DNA of 64,000 nt, from assembly GCF_005239225.2 (NCBI RefSeq), contig NC_133284.1, positions 1,331,770 to 1,395,769 of the forward strand, read 5' to 3'. The notes beneath the pieces are model-generated. The model was not told the origin of the DNA, did no database searches, and worked only from the letters and a program-made list of their open reading frames with translations. Source of the stretch: Populus alba. Lineage: Eukaryota > Streptophyta > Magnoliopsida > Malpighiales > Salicaceae. Position numbers and translations under genes: made by a program. Shown piece by piece: positions 63,440 through 64,000 of the stretch. Within the stretch, counting starts at the first letter, position 1. Each line of letters opens with the position of its first letter.

Positions 63440-64000
63440 TTTATATATGTTATTAAGCCACGTCCGGTCTATGAATCGGTTGAAGGCCTTGGTAATGGGT
63501 TGGGTTTGAATCGATCGAGTTAATCTTAAAAAAATATATTATTTTAAGATTTAAAAAAATATTAAAATAATATTGTTTTATAAAAAAATTACATCATGGT
63601 CTAGACTATTAATGTTATTAAACTTAATCAAACTTATAATTCAATCCAAGATCTTAGTTATATATTAGATGAGATTGGATAAGTTGACTCGGTTCAAGTC
63701 AGATCAATCTAAAAATTATTATTTTAAGATTTTTTTTTTTAAAACCAATGTTATTTTAAAAAATAAATAAAATTGTATTTTAATCTGATGAAGTTAAACC
63801 AAACCTAATTTATTTTGAAACACAATCCAAGCTACGTTCAAAGGTTTAATAATGACATTGTAAATAATGTATTTTGTTGTTTATTGAACCAATATTGTTG
63901 GTGATATAATTTGTCGTTGTTGTAGATTTCTTGCGTAACTCATGTTTCATTGGAGTCCATGTGAATGTAAGATATTGCATTCTTTTCTGGCTTATACAAT
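63440..64000. repeat. Copy of a dispersed AT-rich repeat
   Basis: Phrases such as GTTGACTCGGTTCAAGTCAG and ATTAAAATAATATTGTTTTA recall segments at 22500-23060, 43240-43500, 55600-55860 and 56470-56680. It is a degenerate dispersed repeat family with no coding frame. The class is unknown; boundaries are approximate. Confidence 0.4.

Overview
This is nuclear DNA from a flowering plant, most likely a Salicaceae tree (poplar or willow). It is AT-rich and has short exons with GT-AG introns. It carries plant-only gene families (EMSY-like, PLS-type PPR, G-type lectin receptor kinases), a tRNA-derived SINE, hAT and LTR-type relics, and AT microsatellites. The organism is inferred from gene style and repeats; I ran no search.

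Region 1 (1-19,000) is gene-rich. An EMSY-like ENT/Tudor chromatin protein (minus strand, nine coding exons, all phases agree) lies head-to-head with a selenoprotein-O-type AMPylase (plus strand, eight exons, Cys in place of Sec). Next come a lipoate-pathway octanoyltransferase (LIP2 type, single coding exon), a small secreted-peptide precursor of 87 residues, and a six-exon nuclear-type protein. Its C-terminal AT-hook appears only once the introns are removed.

Region 2 (19,000-28,200) has no recognisable gene. It holds a SINE with a perfect 17-bp target-site duplication, a diverged local duplication, AT microsatellites, relic sequence matching receptor-kinase promoters, and a degenerate tandem array of about 1.4 kb that ends in a long purine tract.

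Region 3 (28,200-51,300) is a tandem cluster of G-type lectin receptor-like kinases (LECRK type: bulb lectin, EGF/PAN-like, TM, non-RD kinase). Three are intact and intronless, one is truncated after 87 codons at a recombination junction, and one is a decayed pseudogene. The pseudogene is split by a 1,960-bp LTR-like insertion whose 5-bp target duplication restores the reading frame when collapsed. Between the second gene and the fragment sits a 2,051-bp non-autonomous hAT element with a 20-bp TIR and an 8-bp target duplication. The receptors probably act at the plasma membrane in defence or stress signalling (family knowledge).

Region 4 (51,300-64,000) contains an intronless PLS-type PPR gene (organelle RNA processing), about 5 kb of AT-rich intergenic DNA, a MITE with nested hairpins, and a small AT-hook protein gene whose leader carries an upstream ORF assembled across an intron.

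I found no operon-like or clearly novel multi-gene system. The items most worth follow-up are the secreted peptide, the AT-hook gene with two alternative C-terminal frames, the hAT element, and the receptor-kinase cluster with its pseudogene.
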